A stretch of 64,000 bases of DNA from CAYPKW01 sp964411425 (GTDB lineage: Bacteria; Pseudomonadota; Alphaproteobacteria; Dongiales; Dongiaceae). Made by a program: the position numbers and the translations under genes. Shown in pieces: positions 19,082 to 27,436 of this stretch. The stretch's first letter is position 1. Each line of letters begins with the position of its first letter. Where the stretch lies: contig CAYPKW010000006.1 in NCBI GenBank assembly GCA_964411425.1, positions 13,148-77,147 of the forward strand, in the 5' to 3' direction. The notes beneath the pieces are model-generated. The model was not told the origin of the DNA. It saw only the letters and a list, made by a program, of their open reading frames with translations, and searched no databases.

Positions 19082-19716
19082 GCGAGGGCCGCGCGGCCAT
19101 GCTCGATGCGATCCGCCGGTCGCTCCGCCGTGGCGCTCCGCCGCCGCCGGCGCCGGGGCCCGGGCCCATACCGCGGCGCGCCCGGCCGCGCGCCGACGAA
19201 CTGCTGGATCGCTTCGTCGCCATGGCCGAGGCCGCCGCAAGCACCGTGGTTCGCCTCGCCTCGGCGGCCGAGGTGCCGGGCGCGGCGGCGGATTATCTCG
19301 CCCGCCACAACCTGCCGGCGGCGCTCCGCCTCGCGCCCGACAAACGGCTGGCGGCGCTCCCCTGGGGCGGTACGCTGCTGGAGGTAAGTTCGGGCGCGGC
19401 CCGGCCGGCGGACGCGGCCTCGCTCACCCCGGCCTTCGCCGGCGTGGCGGAGACCGGCACGCTCGTGCTCGTCTCCGGCCCCTCGACGCCGACCGCGCTC
19501 AACCTGCTGCCCGACACCCACATGGTGATGCTGCAGGCGGCCCGCGTGGTCGGCGGCTACGAGGACGCGATCGCCGCCTTGCGTGCCGCCTATCCGCGGC
19601 TGCCGCGCACGGTGAACTTCATCACCGGCCCGTCGCGCAGCGCCGACATCGAGCAGACGCTCCAGATGGGCGCGCACGGCCCGCGCCGACTGCATATCCT
19701 GCTGGTCGATGGTTAA
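19078..19716 (+). CDS. lutC: LutC-type lactate utilisation protein (LUD domain)
   Basis: A 212-residue LUD-domain protein. The second half shows GVAETGTLVLVSGPSTPTALNLLPDTH and the family ending FITGPSRSADIEQTLQMGAHGP. It completes the LutABC set, whose members are encoded with overlapping ends. The proline-rich stretch near residues 20-32 is a local insertion. Its 3' end overlaps the smr start by 8 nt. Confidence 0.92.
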   Translation: MSEGRAAMLDAIRRSLRRGAPPPPAPGPGPIPRRARPRADELLDRFVAMAEAAASTVVRLASAAEVPGAAADYLARHNLPAALRLAPDKRLAALPWGGTLLEVSSGAARPADAASLTPAFAGVAETGTLVLVSGPSTPTALNLLPDTHMVMLQAARVVGGYEDAIAALRAAYPRLPRTVNFITGPSRSADIEQTLQMGAHGPRRLHILLVDG

Positions 19717-20194
19717 GAGGCTCAGCCCCGAGGACGAGGCGCTGTGGCGCGCGGCCATGCGCGACGCGGCGCCGCTCAAGGGCAAGGCGCTGCCGCCCGC
19801 GCCGCCGCTGGAGACCGCACGGCCGGGCGCGGCGCTCCCGCCGCTCGCCCGCGGCCGGGCCGCCGGCGTCGATCGCCGCTCGGTCGAGCGGCTGAGCCGC
19901 GGCCGCACCCCGGTCGAGGCGACACTCGATCTGCACGGCATGACGCAGGCCGAGGCGCACCGCCGCCTCGCCGACTTCCTCGCCCGCTCGGCCGACGCCG
20001 GCCGGCGCTGCGTGCTGGTGGTGACCGGAAAGGGTCTTTCCAAGAGCGAGGGCGGGGTCTTGAAGGCGGCGGTACCCCGCTGGCTCAATGAGGCGCCGCT
20101 GCGCGGCGAGGTGCTCGCCTACGACTACGCCGCGCCGCGCCACGGCGGCATGGGCGCGCTCTACGTCCTGCTGAAGCGCCGGCGCCCGCGGTGA
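19709..20194 (+). CDS. Smr/MutS2-type endonuclease domain protein
   Basis: A 161-residue protein with a disordered basic N-terminus and a C-terminal Smr domain: LDLHGMTQAEAHRRLADFL (the DLHG motif), VVTGKG (TGxG motif) and GALYVLLKR. Stand-alone Smr proteins are RNA or DNA nicking enzymes; the target here is unknown. In alphaproteobacteria this gene is often near mltA and the Tim44-like gene, as here. It overlaps lutC by 8 nt and the following HTH gene by GTGA. Confidence 0.88.
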   Translation: MVKRLSPEDEALWRAAMRDAAPLKGKALPPAPPLETARPGAALPPLARGRAAGVDRRSVERLSRGRTPVEATLDLHGMTQAEAHRRLADFLARSADAGRRCVLVVTGKGLSKSEGGVLKAAVPRWLNEAPLRGEVLAYDYAAPRHGGMGALYVLLKRRRPR

Positions 20195-20547
20195 CCCCGT
20201 TCGGCGAGAAGCTGCGGGCCTTGCGCGCCCGGCAGGGCGTGCTGCTCAAGGACATGGCGGCGGCGCTCAAGGTCTCGCCCGCCTATCTCTCGGCGCTCGA
20301 ACACGGCCACCGCGGCCGCCCGTCGGGCGGCCTGGTGCAGCAGATCTCGGCCTACTTCAACCTCGCCTGGGACGACGTGGACGAGTTGCAGCGGCTGGCG
20401 GCGCTGTCGCATCCGCGCGTCACGGTCGATACCGCCGGGCTCTCGCCCAAGGCGACGGAGCTCGCCAACCGGCTGGCGGAGCGGATCGCCGAGCTGGATG
20501 AAGACCGCATCCGCAGGATCGCGGCCATTCTCGAAGAGACGGATTGA
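20191..20547 (+). CDS. XRE-family helix-turn-helix regulator
   Basis: A 118-residue protein. An N-terminal HTH_3 domain (FGEKLRALRARQGVLLKDMAAALKVSPAYLSALEHG) is followed by a helical C-terminal part. The GTG start overlaps the smr stop (GTGA), giving the common alphaproteobacterial smr-xre pair. It probably regulates nearby genes, but no operator was identified. Confidence 0.88.
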   Translation: MTPFGEKLRALRARQGVLLKDMAAALKVSPAYLSALEHGHRGRPSGGLVQQISAYFNLAWDDVDELQRLAALSHPRVTVDTAGLSPKATELANRLAERIAELDEDRIRRIAAILEETD

Positions 20548-20577
20548 GCGGTGCGGCGGCAGGCCCCGGACTGTAAT

Positions 20578-21372
20578 ATGAACGCCATGCCTCGGGTCGC
20601 CCCCTCGAGTCTCCGCTCCCCGTTCCTGAAACGCCTCGCCTGGATCGAGGGCAGAGGCGAGGCCAAGCGCTTTCCGTTCGACTTGCCGATCTTTGCCTCG
20701 GGCTCGCTGGTGCTCGAATTCCGCCGCCCGGTGGCGCTGTTCGTGGGCGAGAACGGCACTGGCAAGTCGACGCTGCTTGAAGCGATCGCCGCCAACTGCG
20801 GCTTCAATCCGACCGGCGGCAACCGCAACCACGCCTACGGCCGCGAGGCGCCCATGGCCGAGCTCGCCGGCGCCATGCGGCTCTCGTGGCTGCCGCGCAT
20901 GACCAAGGGCTTCTTCATGCGGGCCGAGAGCTTCTTCGACTTCGCGAAGTATATCGACGATCTGGCGGGCGGGTGCGGCAAGGCGCTCGATTCCTACGGC
21001 GGCAAGTTGCTAAACGCCCAGTCGCATGGCGAATCGTTCATGGCAATGTTCCGCAACAAGTTCGCCCGGCGCGGCATCTACATCCTGGACGAGCCGGAGG
21101 CGGCGCTCTCGCCCTCGCGCCAACTCGCGTTCCTGAGACTACTGCACGAGCTGGAGGCCACGGGCGACACCCAATGGCTCATCGCCACCCACTCGCCGAT
21201 CCTGATGACCTACCCGACGGCGCAGCTCTTCCATCTCGACGGCGCCGGCATCCGCGAGACCGACTACCGCGAGATTCCGCACTATCGCCTGGCGCGCGAC
21301 TTCTTGAACGCCCCCGAGCGCTTCCTCGACGAGTTGATGCGCGACGAGGCGGGGGCGGCGCCTACAAAATGA
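20578..21372 (+). CDS. AAA family ATPase (ABC-type, DUF-like)
   Basis: A 264-residue ATPase with Walker A VGENGTGKSTLLEA, the signature region SHGESFMAMF in place of LSGGQ, Walker B IYILDEPEAALS and the His switch IATHSPILM. This matches the stand-alone AAA_21/ABC-like ATPase group, predicted to act in nucleic-acid or stress processes. The function is unknown. ATG 20578 is chosen (a GTG at 20551 is in frame). It follows the HTH gene by 30 bp and ends 11 nt inside the convergent hslU. Confidence 0.8.
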   Translation: MNAMPRVAPSSLRSPFLKRLAWIEGRGEAKRFPFDLPIFASGSLVLEFRRPVALFVGENGTGKSTLLEAIAANCGFNPTGGNRNHAYGREAPMAELAGAMRLSWLPRMTKGFFMRAESFFDFAKYIDDLAGGCGKALDSYGGKLLNAQSHGESFMAMFRNKFARRGIYILDEPEAALSPSRQLAFLRLLHELEATGDTQWLIATHSPILMTYPTAQLFHLDGAGIRETDYREIPHYRLARDFLNAPERFLDELMRDEAGAAPTK

Positions 21373-22723
21373 ACTTTCGCAAATCCGCGTTCTTGGCGAG
21401 CGGTGCTACGCGCTCCTGCACGTAGGCGGCGTCGATCGCGATCTTGGTGCCCGGCCGGTCGGCGGCGGTGAAGCTGATCTCCTCCAGGAGGCGCTCCATC
21501 ACCGTGTGCAGCCGCCGCGCGCCGATGTTCTCGACCGCGGAATTGATCTCGGCGGCGAGGTCGGCGATGGCGTCGATGGCGTCCGGCGTGAAGTCCAGCG
21601 CCACCTGCTCGGTCGCCAGCAGCGCCTTGTACTGTTTGGCCAGGCTCGCCTCCGGCTCGACCAGGATGCGTCTCAAGTCGTCGCGGGTGAGGGCCTTGAG
21701 CTCGACCCGGATGGGAAGGCGGCCCTGCAATTCCGGCAGCAGGTCCGAGGGCTTCGCCGAATGGAACGCGCCCGAGGCGATGAACAGCACGTGGTCGGTC
21801 CTGACGGGCCCGTGTTTCGTGTTCACCTGGGTGCCCTCGATCAGGGGCAGGAGGTCGCGCTGCACTCCCTCGCGGCTCACGTCGGCGCCGACGCGCTCGC
21901 CGCGCGCCGAGATCTTGTCGATCTCGTCGAGGAACACGATGCCGTTCTGCTCCACCGCGTCGATCGCCTCGCGCACGAGCTTCTCATGGTCCAGCAGCTT
22001 GTCGCTCTCCTCGACCAGCAGCACCCGGTGCGACTCGGCCACCGTCAGGCGCCGCGGCTTCATGCGGCCGCCGAAGGCCTGGCCCAGGATGTCGTTGAGG
22101 TTCAGCATGCCAAGGCTCGCCCCCGGCATGCCGGGGATCTCGAAGGTGGGCAGCGCACCGCCACCCTCCTTCACCTGCAGCTCGATCTCGCGGTCGTCGA
22201 TTTCGCCCGACCGCAGCATGCGGCGGAACTTGGCGCGGGTGTCCGCGCCGGCCTTGTCGCCGACCAGCGCGTCCAGCACCCGCTCCTCGGCGTTGATCTC
22301 GGCCTTGGTCTCGACCCGGCGGCGCTGGCGTTCCTTCGTCATGGCGATCGAGATCTCGACCAGGTCGCGCACGATCTGCTCGACGTCGCGCCCGACATAG
22401 CCCACCTCGGTGAACTTGGTCGCCTCCACCTTGAGGAACGGCGCCTGGGCGAGGCGCGCGAGCCTCCGCGCGATCTCGGTCTTGCCGACGCCGGTCGGCC
22501 CGATCATCAGGATGTTCTTCGGCAGCACCTCCTCGCGCATCTCGGGCGCCAACTGCTGGCGGCGCCAGCGGTTCCGGAGCGCCACCGCGACCGCCCGCTT
22601 GGCGTCGCCCTGGCCGACGATGAAGCGGTCGAGCTCGGAGACGATCTCGCGCGGACTGAAGGCGGCGGTCTCGGGCTGGGCGGGCGCGGCGGGGCGCGCG
22701 GCGGCGGCGTCAATGGCGGTCAC
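21362..22723 (-). CDS. hslU: HslU ATPase of the HslVU protease
   Basis: The unfoldase ring (ClpY) that feeds substrates to HslV. The 453 residues show FSPREIVSELDRFIVGQGDAKRAVAVAL, Walker A MIGPTGVGKTEI, the pore loop EVGYVGRDV, Walker B IVFLDEIDKI, sensor FIASGAFH, and the C-terminal RKFIL tail that docks in HslV. The GTG start overlaps the hslV stop (GTGA). Its own 3' end overlaps the convergent ATPase gene by 11 nt. Confidence 0.97.
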   Translation of the reverse strand: MTAIDAAAARPAAPAQPETAAFSPREIVSELDRFIVGQGDAKRAVAVALRNRWRRQQLAPEMREEVLPKNILMIGPTGVGKTEIARRLARLAQAPFLKVEATKFTEVGYVGRDVEQIVRDLVEISIAMTKERQRRRVETKAEINAEERVLDALVGDKAGADTRAKFRRMLRSGEIDDREIELQVKEGGGALPTFEIPGMPGASLGMLNLNDILGQAFGGRMKPRRLTVAESHRVLLVEESDKLLDHEKLVREAIDAVEQNGIVFLDEIDKISARGERVGADVSREGVQRDLLPLIEGTQVNTKHGPVRTDHVLFIASGAFHSAKPSDLLPELQGRLPIRVELKALTRDDLRRILVEPEASLAKQYKALLATEQVALDFTPDAIDAIADLAAEINSAVENIGARRLHTVMERLLEEISFTAADRPGTKIAIDAAYVQERVAPLAKNADLRKFIL

Positions 22724-23280
22724 AGGCTCTCCAGCGTGATGTTGCGGTTGGTGTAGATGCAGATGTCGGCGGCGATCTCCAGGGCGCGGCGCGCCACCTC
22801 TTCGGCCGTGAGCTCGTCGCGGTCCATGAGGGCGCGCGCGGCGGCGAGCGCGAACGGCCCGCCCGAGCCGATGCCGATGAGGCCGTCCTCCGGCTCCAGC
22901 ACGTCGCCGGTGCCGGTCAGCACCAGGCTCACCGACTTGTCCGCCACCGCCATCATGGCCTCGAGGCGCCGCAGATAGCGGTCGGTGCGCCAGTCCTTGG
23001 CAAGCTCGACGCAGGCGCGCGCGAGCTGGCCGGGATGCTGCTCCAGTTTCGCTTCCAGGCGTTCGAAAAGAGCGAAGGCGTCGGCGGTGGCGCCGGCGAA
23101 GCCCGCGACGATGTCGCCCTTGCCCAGCCGGCGCACCTTGCGCGCGTTCGACTTGATGACGGTGGCGCCGACGCTCACCTGGCCGTCGCCGGCGACCACG
23201 ACCCGGCTCGCCTTGCGCACGCAAAGGATGGTGGTGCCGTGCCAGAGGAGGGGCTGGGCGCCAGGGGCGGGCTCGGACAT
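22720..23280 (-). CDS. hslV: HslV peptidase of the HslVU protease
   Basis: The 20S-proteasome-like N-terminal threonine peptidase (ClpQ). The 186 residues contain HGTTILCVRK, where cleavage of the propeptide would expose the catalytic Thr, then VVAGDGQVSVGATVIK and SGGPFALAAARAL. The propeptide is longer than in E. coli (about 15 residues). It is the first gene of hslVU, divergent from hisB, with a heat-shock-like promoter immediately upstream. Confidence 0.96.
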   Translation of the reverse strand: MSEPAPGAQPLLWHGTTILCVRKASRVVVAGDGQVSVGATVIKSNARKVRRLGKGDIVAGFAGATADAFALFERLEAKLEQHPGQLARACVELAKDWRTDRYLRRLEAMMAVADKSVSLVLTGTGDVLEPEDGLIGIGSGGPFALAAARALMDRDELTAEEVARRALEIAADICIYTNRNITLESL

Positions 23281-23286
23281 GCGCTC

Positions 23287-23316
23287 AAGATGGGGCGCGC
23301 TCGGCGCCGCCGCAAG
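23287..23316 (-). promoter_or_regulatory. candidate sigma32 (RpoH) promoter of hslVU
   Basis: On the minus strand CTTGCGG (23310-23316) and CCCCATCTT (23287-23295) are 14 bp apart, close to the RpoH consensus CTTGAAA-N11-16-CCCCATNT. Heat-shock control of hslVU is well established elsewhere. The -10 lies only 6 bp before the hslV ATG, so the transcript would be nearly leaderless, which lowers confidence. Confidence 0.4.
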
Positions 23317-23396
23317 CGCCCTGATGGCGCCCTGGCAAGTCGAGGACGATGCTGCTAAAAGCCTGCCGGTCCAGGGAACAGCCGGAAGGCCCGCCC

Positions 23397-23990
23397 GTGC
23401 GGTCGGCCAGCGTCGAGCGCAACACCAGGGAGACCCGCGTCAAGGCGAGCGTCGAGCTCGACGGCACCGGGCGCGCCGAGGTGTCCACCGGCATCGGGTT
23501 CCTCGACCACATGCTGGAGCAGCTCGCCCGGCACAGCCTCATGGACTTGGCACTGGAAGCCAAGGGCGACCTCCATATCGACGATCACCACACCACCGAG
23601 GACACCGGCATCGTCATCGGGGAGGCGGTGTCGAAGGCGCTGGGCGAGCGGCGCGGCATCGTGCGCTACGGCGCGGCCGTGATCCCGATGGACGAGACGC
23701 TGACCCGCGTCACGCTCGACGCCTCGAACCGGCCGTACCTGATCTGGAAGGTGGCCTTCAGCAAGCCGAAGCTGGGCGACATGGACAGCGAGCTGTTCAA
23801 GGAATGGTTCAAGGCCTTCGCCCAGAACGCGGGCCTGACGCTGCACGTCGAGAACCTGTACGGCGAGAACAACCACCACATCGTCGAATCCTGCTTCAAG
23901 GGCCTCGCGCGCGCGCTGCGCCAGGCGATCGCAGTCGATCCGCGCTCGCCCGAGGCCGTGCCGTCCACCAAGGGCACGCTCGGCGGCTGA
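23397..23990 (+). CDS. hisB: imidazoleglycerol-phosphate dehydratase HisB
   Basis: Dehydrates imidazole glycerol phosphate to imidazole acetol phosphate (sixth step of histidine synthesis). The 197 residues show the Mn-binding motifs FLDHMLEQLARHS, DDHHTTEDTGI and ENNHHIVES. GTG 23397 gives the standard start (RSASVERNT) with GGAAGG 7 nt upstream; ATG 23349 is a longer alternative. It is the single-function form, as usual outside enterics, and heads the his cluster. Confidence 0.94.
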   Translation: MRSASVERNTRETRVKASVELDGTGRAEVSTGIGFLDHMLEQLARHSLMDLALEAKGDLHIDDHHTTEDTGIVIGEAVSKALGERRGIVRYGAAVIPMDETLTRVTLDASNRPYLIWKVAFSKPKLGDMDSELFKEWFKAFAQNAGLTLHVENLYGENNHHIVESCFKGLARALRQAIAVDPRSPEAVPSTKGTLGG

Positions 23991-23996
23991 ACTCCG

Positions 23997-24617
23997 ATGC
24001 ACGTCGCGATCATCGACTACGGCTCCGGCAACTTGCGCTCGGTCGCCAAGGCGCTGGAGCGCGTCGGCGCCACCGTCCGGGTGACCTCCGAGGCGGGCGA
24101 CCTCGACGAAGCGAGCCATATCGTGTTGCCGGGCGTCGGCGCCTTCGCCGACTGCGCCGCCGGCATCAAAGCCCTGCCGGGCATGGTGGAGAGATTGGAG
24201 CGCGCCGCGCTCAAGGGCGGGCGCCCGTTCCTAGGCATCTGCGTCGGTATGCAATTGATGGCCACGGCCGGCCACGAGCATGGGCGCCACCCGGGGCTGG
24301 GGTGGATCCCGGGCGAAGTGGTGCCGATCGAGCCGGGTCCGCTCAAGGTGCCGCACATCGGCTGGAACGAGCTGTCGCTCACGCGCCCCGACCATCCGGT
24401 GTTTGCCGCTCTCGGGCCGGGCGCGCACGTCTACTTCGTGCACGGCTACCAGTTCCGCCCGGCCGACCCCGCGGCGGTGGTGGCTTCCGCCGACTACGGC
24501 GGCCCGCTGGTGGCCGCGGTGGCGCGCGATAACCTGGTGGGCACCCAGTTCCACCCCGAGAAGAGCCAGGCGGCGGGGTTAGCTTTTCTCGCCGCCTTCC
24601 TGGCGTGGCGGCCGTGA
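23997..24617 (+). CDS. hisH: imidazole glycerol phosphate synthase glutaminase subunit HisH
   Basis: Supplies ammonia from glutamine to HisF. The 206 residues carry the triad: nucleophile Cys in LGICVGMQL, His and Glu in GTQFHPEKSQ. DYGSGNLRSV at the N-terminus and PHIGWN in the middle are also characteristic. It lies 6 nt after hisB. Confidence 0.96.
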   Translation: MHVAIIDYGSGNLRSVAKALERVGATVRVTSEAGDLDEASHIVLPGVGAFADCAAGIKALPGMVERLERAALKGGRPFLGICVGMQLMATAGHEHGRHPGLGWIPGEVVPIEPGPLKVPHIGWNELSLTRPDHPVFAALGPGAHVYFVHGYQFRPADPAAVVASADYGGPLVAAVARDNLVGTQFHPEKSQAAGLAFLAAFLAWRP

Positions 24618-24639
24618 AGACCGATGCCGAGGGCAGGTG

Positions 24640-25176
24640 ATGGAGAAGATCGCGGTCGAGCAACTGAAGGCGTTTCGCGGCAACGACCTGCACGATCTGT
24701 GCGACGCGGCCGAGGCGGGCATAGCCGCCGGCGGCGGCTTTGGCTGGCTCATGCCGCCGCCGCGCCAGGTGATCGAGGCCTACTGGCAGGGCGTCCTGCT
24801 GATCCCCGATCGCGTGCTGTTCGTCGGGCGGCTCGAGGGCACGATCGCCGGTTCGGCCCAACTCGTGCGCCCGCCGCGCAACAACGAGGCGCAGGCTCAT
24901 GCCGCCCAGATGACCACGAACTTCGTCGCCCCTTGGGCGCGCGGCCACGGGCTCGCCCGCGCGCTCGCGCTGGCCGTGGAGCAGGCGGCCGCGGCCGCTG
25001 GCTTCCTCGTCCTCAACCTCGACGTGCGCGAGACCCAGGAGGCGGCGATCCAGCTTTACCGCACGCTCGGATATCGCCATTGGGGCACGCATCCGCACTA
25101 TGCCCGGGTGGCGGGCAAGCCGGTGGCGGGGCTGTTCTTCTGCAAGGACTTGGGCAAGGACTTGGGCCCCGGGTGA
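24640..25176 (+). CDS. GNAT family N-acetyltransferase inside the his operon
   Basis: A 178-residue GNAT acetyltransferase: acetyl-CoA-binding motif A around VAPWARGHGLARALALAVEQAA and the following beta-strand LNLDVRETQEAAIQLYRTLGYRHWGTHPHYAR. The acceptor substrate is not predictable. It sits between hisH and hisA; the stop overlaps the hisA GTG (GTGA), so it is co-translated with the pathway. ATG 24640 is preferred to the adjacent GTG 24637. Confidence 0.85.
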   Translation: MEKIAVEQLKAFRGNDLHDLCDAAEAGIAAGGGFGWLMPPPRQVIEAYWQGVLLIPDRVLFVGRLEGTIAGSAQLVRPPRNNEAQAHAAQMTTNFVAPWARGHGLARALALAVEQAAAAAGFLVLNLDVRETQEAAIQLYRTLGYRHWGTHPHYARVAGKPVAGLFFCKDLGKDLGPG

Positions 25177-25898
25177 TCCTCTATCCGGCCATCGACCTGA
25201 AGGACGGCGCCTGCGTGCGGCTCGTGCAGGGCGACATGGCGGCCGCCACCCGGTACAACCCCGATCCGGCGGCGCAGGCGAAGGCGTTCGCGGCGGCCGG
25301 CGCCGAGTGGCTGCATGTCGTCGATCTCGACGGCGCCGTGGCCGGCCGGGCAGTGAACGGGCCGGCGGTCCACGCGATCCTCGCGGCGGTCGCCATACCC
25401 TGCCAGTTGGGCGGCGGCATCCGCGACCTGGCGGCGGTCGAGGCGTGGCTGGCGCGGGGCGTGGCGCGGGTCGTCCTCGGCACGGCGGCCGTCGCCGACC
25501 CAGCGCTGGTGCGCGAGGCGTGCCGGCGCCATCCGGGGCAGGTAGCGCTTGCCATCGACGCCCGCGCGGGTGTCGTCGCCATCGAGGGCTGGACGAAGAC
25601 TGCCGCCCTCGACCCCATCGAGCTCGCGCGGCGCTTCGAGGATGCCGGGCTTGCCGCCGTCGTCTTCACCGATATCGAGCGCGACGGTGCGCTCGGCGGC
25701 GTCAATCTGCAGGCGACCGCGGCGCTCGCCCGGGCGGTCCGCATCCCGGTGATCGCCAGCGGCGGCGTCGCCTCGCTCGCCGATCTCGGGGCGCTCAAGG
25801 CGGCCGAGCGCTCAGGCATCGCCGGCGTCATCTGCGGGCGCGCGCTATACGACGGAGGGCTCGATCTCGGCGCGGCGCTGGCGTTGCTGCGCAGCTAG
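25173..25898 (+). CDS. hisA: ProFAR isomerase HisA
   Basis: Amadori isomerase of histidine synthesis, with a TIM-barrel fold. The 241 residues contain YPAIDLKDGACVRLVQGD with the catalytic Asp, QLGGGIRDL, the second Asp in FTDIERDGALGG and VIASGGVASLADL. A GTG start overlaps the upstream acetyltransferase stop. Confidence 0.95.
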   Translation: MILYPAIDLKDGACVRLVQGDMAAATRYNPDPAAQAKAFAAAGAEWLHVVDLDGAVAGRAVNGPAVHAILAAVAIPCQLGGGIRDLAAVEAWLARGVARVVLGTAAVADPALVREACRRHPGQVALAIDARAGVVAIEGWTKTAALDPIELARRFEDAGLAAVVFTDIERDGALGGVNLQATAALARAVRIPVIASGGVASLADLGALKAAERSGIAGVICGRALYDGGLDLGAALALLRS

Positions 25899-25909
25899 AG
25901 CATGCTCCA

Positions 25910-26689
25910 ATGCTGAAGGCGCGGGTCATCCCCTGTCTCGACGTGGCCCAGGGCCGCATCGTCAAGGGCGTCAGGTTCGTCGACCTGGTCGATGCCGGCG
26001 ATCCGGTCGAGCAGGCGGCGGTGTACGACGCCGCCGGCGCCGACGAACTGTGCTTTCTCGACATCGCCGCCAGTCACGAGAACCGCGATCCGCTCTATGG
26101 CGCTGTCGCCGGCACGGCCGAGCGCTGCTTCATGCCGCTCACGGTGGGCGGCGGCGTGAGAAGCCTCGGCGACATCCGCTCCCTGCTGCTGGCCGGCGCC
26201 GACAAGGTATCGATCAACACCGCCGCCGTCGCCGATCCGGACTTCGTGCGCCGGGCGGCGCGAAAGTTCGGCAGTCAGTGCATCACGGTGGCGATCGACG
26301 CCAAAGGGGTTGGGCCCGGCCGCTACGAGGCGTTCACCCACGGCGGGCGGCGCGCCACCGGCATCGACGCGGTGGCCTGGGCGAGGCGCATGGCCGAGTG
26401 CGGCTGCGGCGAGATCCTCCTCACCTCGATGGATCGCGACGGCACGAGGGCGGGCTACGACCTCGATCTCACGCGCGCCGTGGCCGATGCGGTGCCTGTG
26501 CCGGTGATCGCCAGCGGCGGGGTAGGCACCCTCGATCATCTGGTCGAGGGCGTGCGCGACGGGCACGCCAGCGCCGTGCTGGCCGCCTCGATCTTCCATT
26601 TCGGCGAGCACACGATCGGCGAGGCCAAGGCCCATCTCGCCGCCGCTGGCGTCCCGGTGCGCCAGGTTCAGGCCCGTGATATAGAGTAG
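25910..26689 (+). CDS. hisF: imidazole glycerol phosphate synthase cyclase subunit HisF
   Basis: Condenses PRFAR with ammonia from HisH to give IGP and AICAR. The 259 residues show IPCLDVAQGRIVKGVRF (first catalytic Asp), LTVGGGVRS, LLTSMDRDGTRAGYDL (second Asp) and VIASGGVGTLDHL. The 11-bp space after hisA contains the palindrome GAGCATGCTC. Confidence 0.96.
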   Translation: MLKARVIPCLDVAQGRIVKGVRFVDLVDAGDPVEQAAVYDAAGADELCFLDIAASHENRDPLYGAVAGTAERCFMPLTVGGGVRSLGDIRSLLLAGADKVSINTAAVADPDFVRRAARKFGSQCITVAIDAKGVGPGRYEAFTHGGRRATGIDAVAWARRMAECGCGEILLTSMDRDGTRAGYDLDLTRAVADAVPVPVIASGGVGTLDHLVEGVRDGHASAVLAASIFHFGEHTIGEAKAHLAAAGVPVRQVQARDIE

Positions 26690-26715
26690 CGTTGGCGGGC
26701 AAGAATCGGCGTGCC

Positions 26716-27051
26716 ATGGCATCGAAATCGGGCGGCCTCGACGGCGCCATCCTGGATCGGCTGTACAAGGTCATCGCCAGCCGCAAGGGCGCCGACCCGG
26801 CGCTGTCCAACACCGCCCGCCTGTTCGCCAAGGGCAGCGAGAAGATCGCCCAGAAGCTGGGCGAGGAGGCGGTCGAGACGCTGATCGAGGGCCTGCGCGG
26901 CACCAAGAAGAGACTCGCCGAGGAGAGCGCCGACCTGCTGTATCACCTGCTGGTGCTGTGGGCCGATCGCGCCCTGAAACCGGGCGCGGTGTGGCAGGCG
27001 CTCGAGCGCCGCGAGGGGGCGGCCGGCGGCGCGCCCAAGAAAGGGAATTAG
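26716..27051 (+). CDS. hisE: phosphoribosyl-ATP pyrophosphatase HisE
   Basis: Hydrolyses phosphoribosyl-ATP to phosphoribosyl-AMP (second step). The 111 residues contain LYKVIASRKGADPALSNTARLF and the metal-binding EKIAQKLGEEAVETLIE and EESADLLYHLLVL helices of the MazG-like fold. ATG 26716 is taken; an in-frame TTG at 26692 would add eight residues. It lies 26 nt downstream of hisF. Confidence 0.93.
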   Translation: MASKSGGLDGAILDRLYKVIASRKGADPALSNTARLFAKGSEKIAQKLGEEAVETLIEGLRGTKKRLAEESADLLYHLLVLWADRALKPGAVWQALERREGAAGGAPKKGN

Positions 27052-27054
27052 GGG

Positions 27055-27420
27055 GTGGCCTACGATCCCGGCAACGTCTTCGCCCGCATCCTCCGCGGCG
27101 AGATCCCGTGCCGGAAGGCGTACGAGGACGAGCACGCGCTCGCCTTCCACGACGTCAACCCGCAGGCGAAGGTGCACGTGCTGGTCGTCCCCAAGGGCGC
27201 CTATGTGTCGCTCGACGATTTCTCCGAGCGCGCCTCGCCGGCGGAGATCGCAGGGTTCGTGCGCGCGGTGGGCCGCGTCGCCCGCGACTTGGGCCTCGTC
27301 GCCGGCGGCTACCGCATCCTCGCCAACCACGGGCGCGACGGCGGGCAGGAGGTGCCGCACTTCCACGTGCACCTGTTCGGCGGCGAGCGCCTGGGGCGCA
27401 TGATCCAACCGCCGGGATAG
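27055..27420 (+). CDS. HIT family (HINT-type) hydrolase
   Basis: A 121-residue histidine-triad protein with NVFARILRGEIPCRKAYED at the start and the catalytic VPHFHVHLFGG (HxHxH) near the end. HINT proteins cleave phosphoramidates and are often the last gene of alphaproteobacterial his clusters. The GTG start is 3 nt after the hisE stop. Confidence 0.93.
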   Translation: MAYDPGNVFARILRGEIPCRKAYEDEHALAFHDVNPQAKVHVLVVPKGAYVSLDDFSERASPAEIAGFVRAVGRVARDLGLVAGGYRILANHGRDGGQEVPHFHVHLFGGERLGRMIQPPG

Positions 27421-27436
27421 GTCCGCCGACTGTCCC

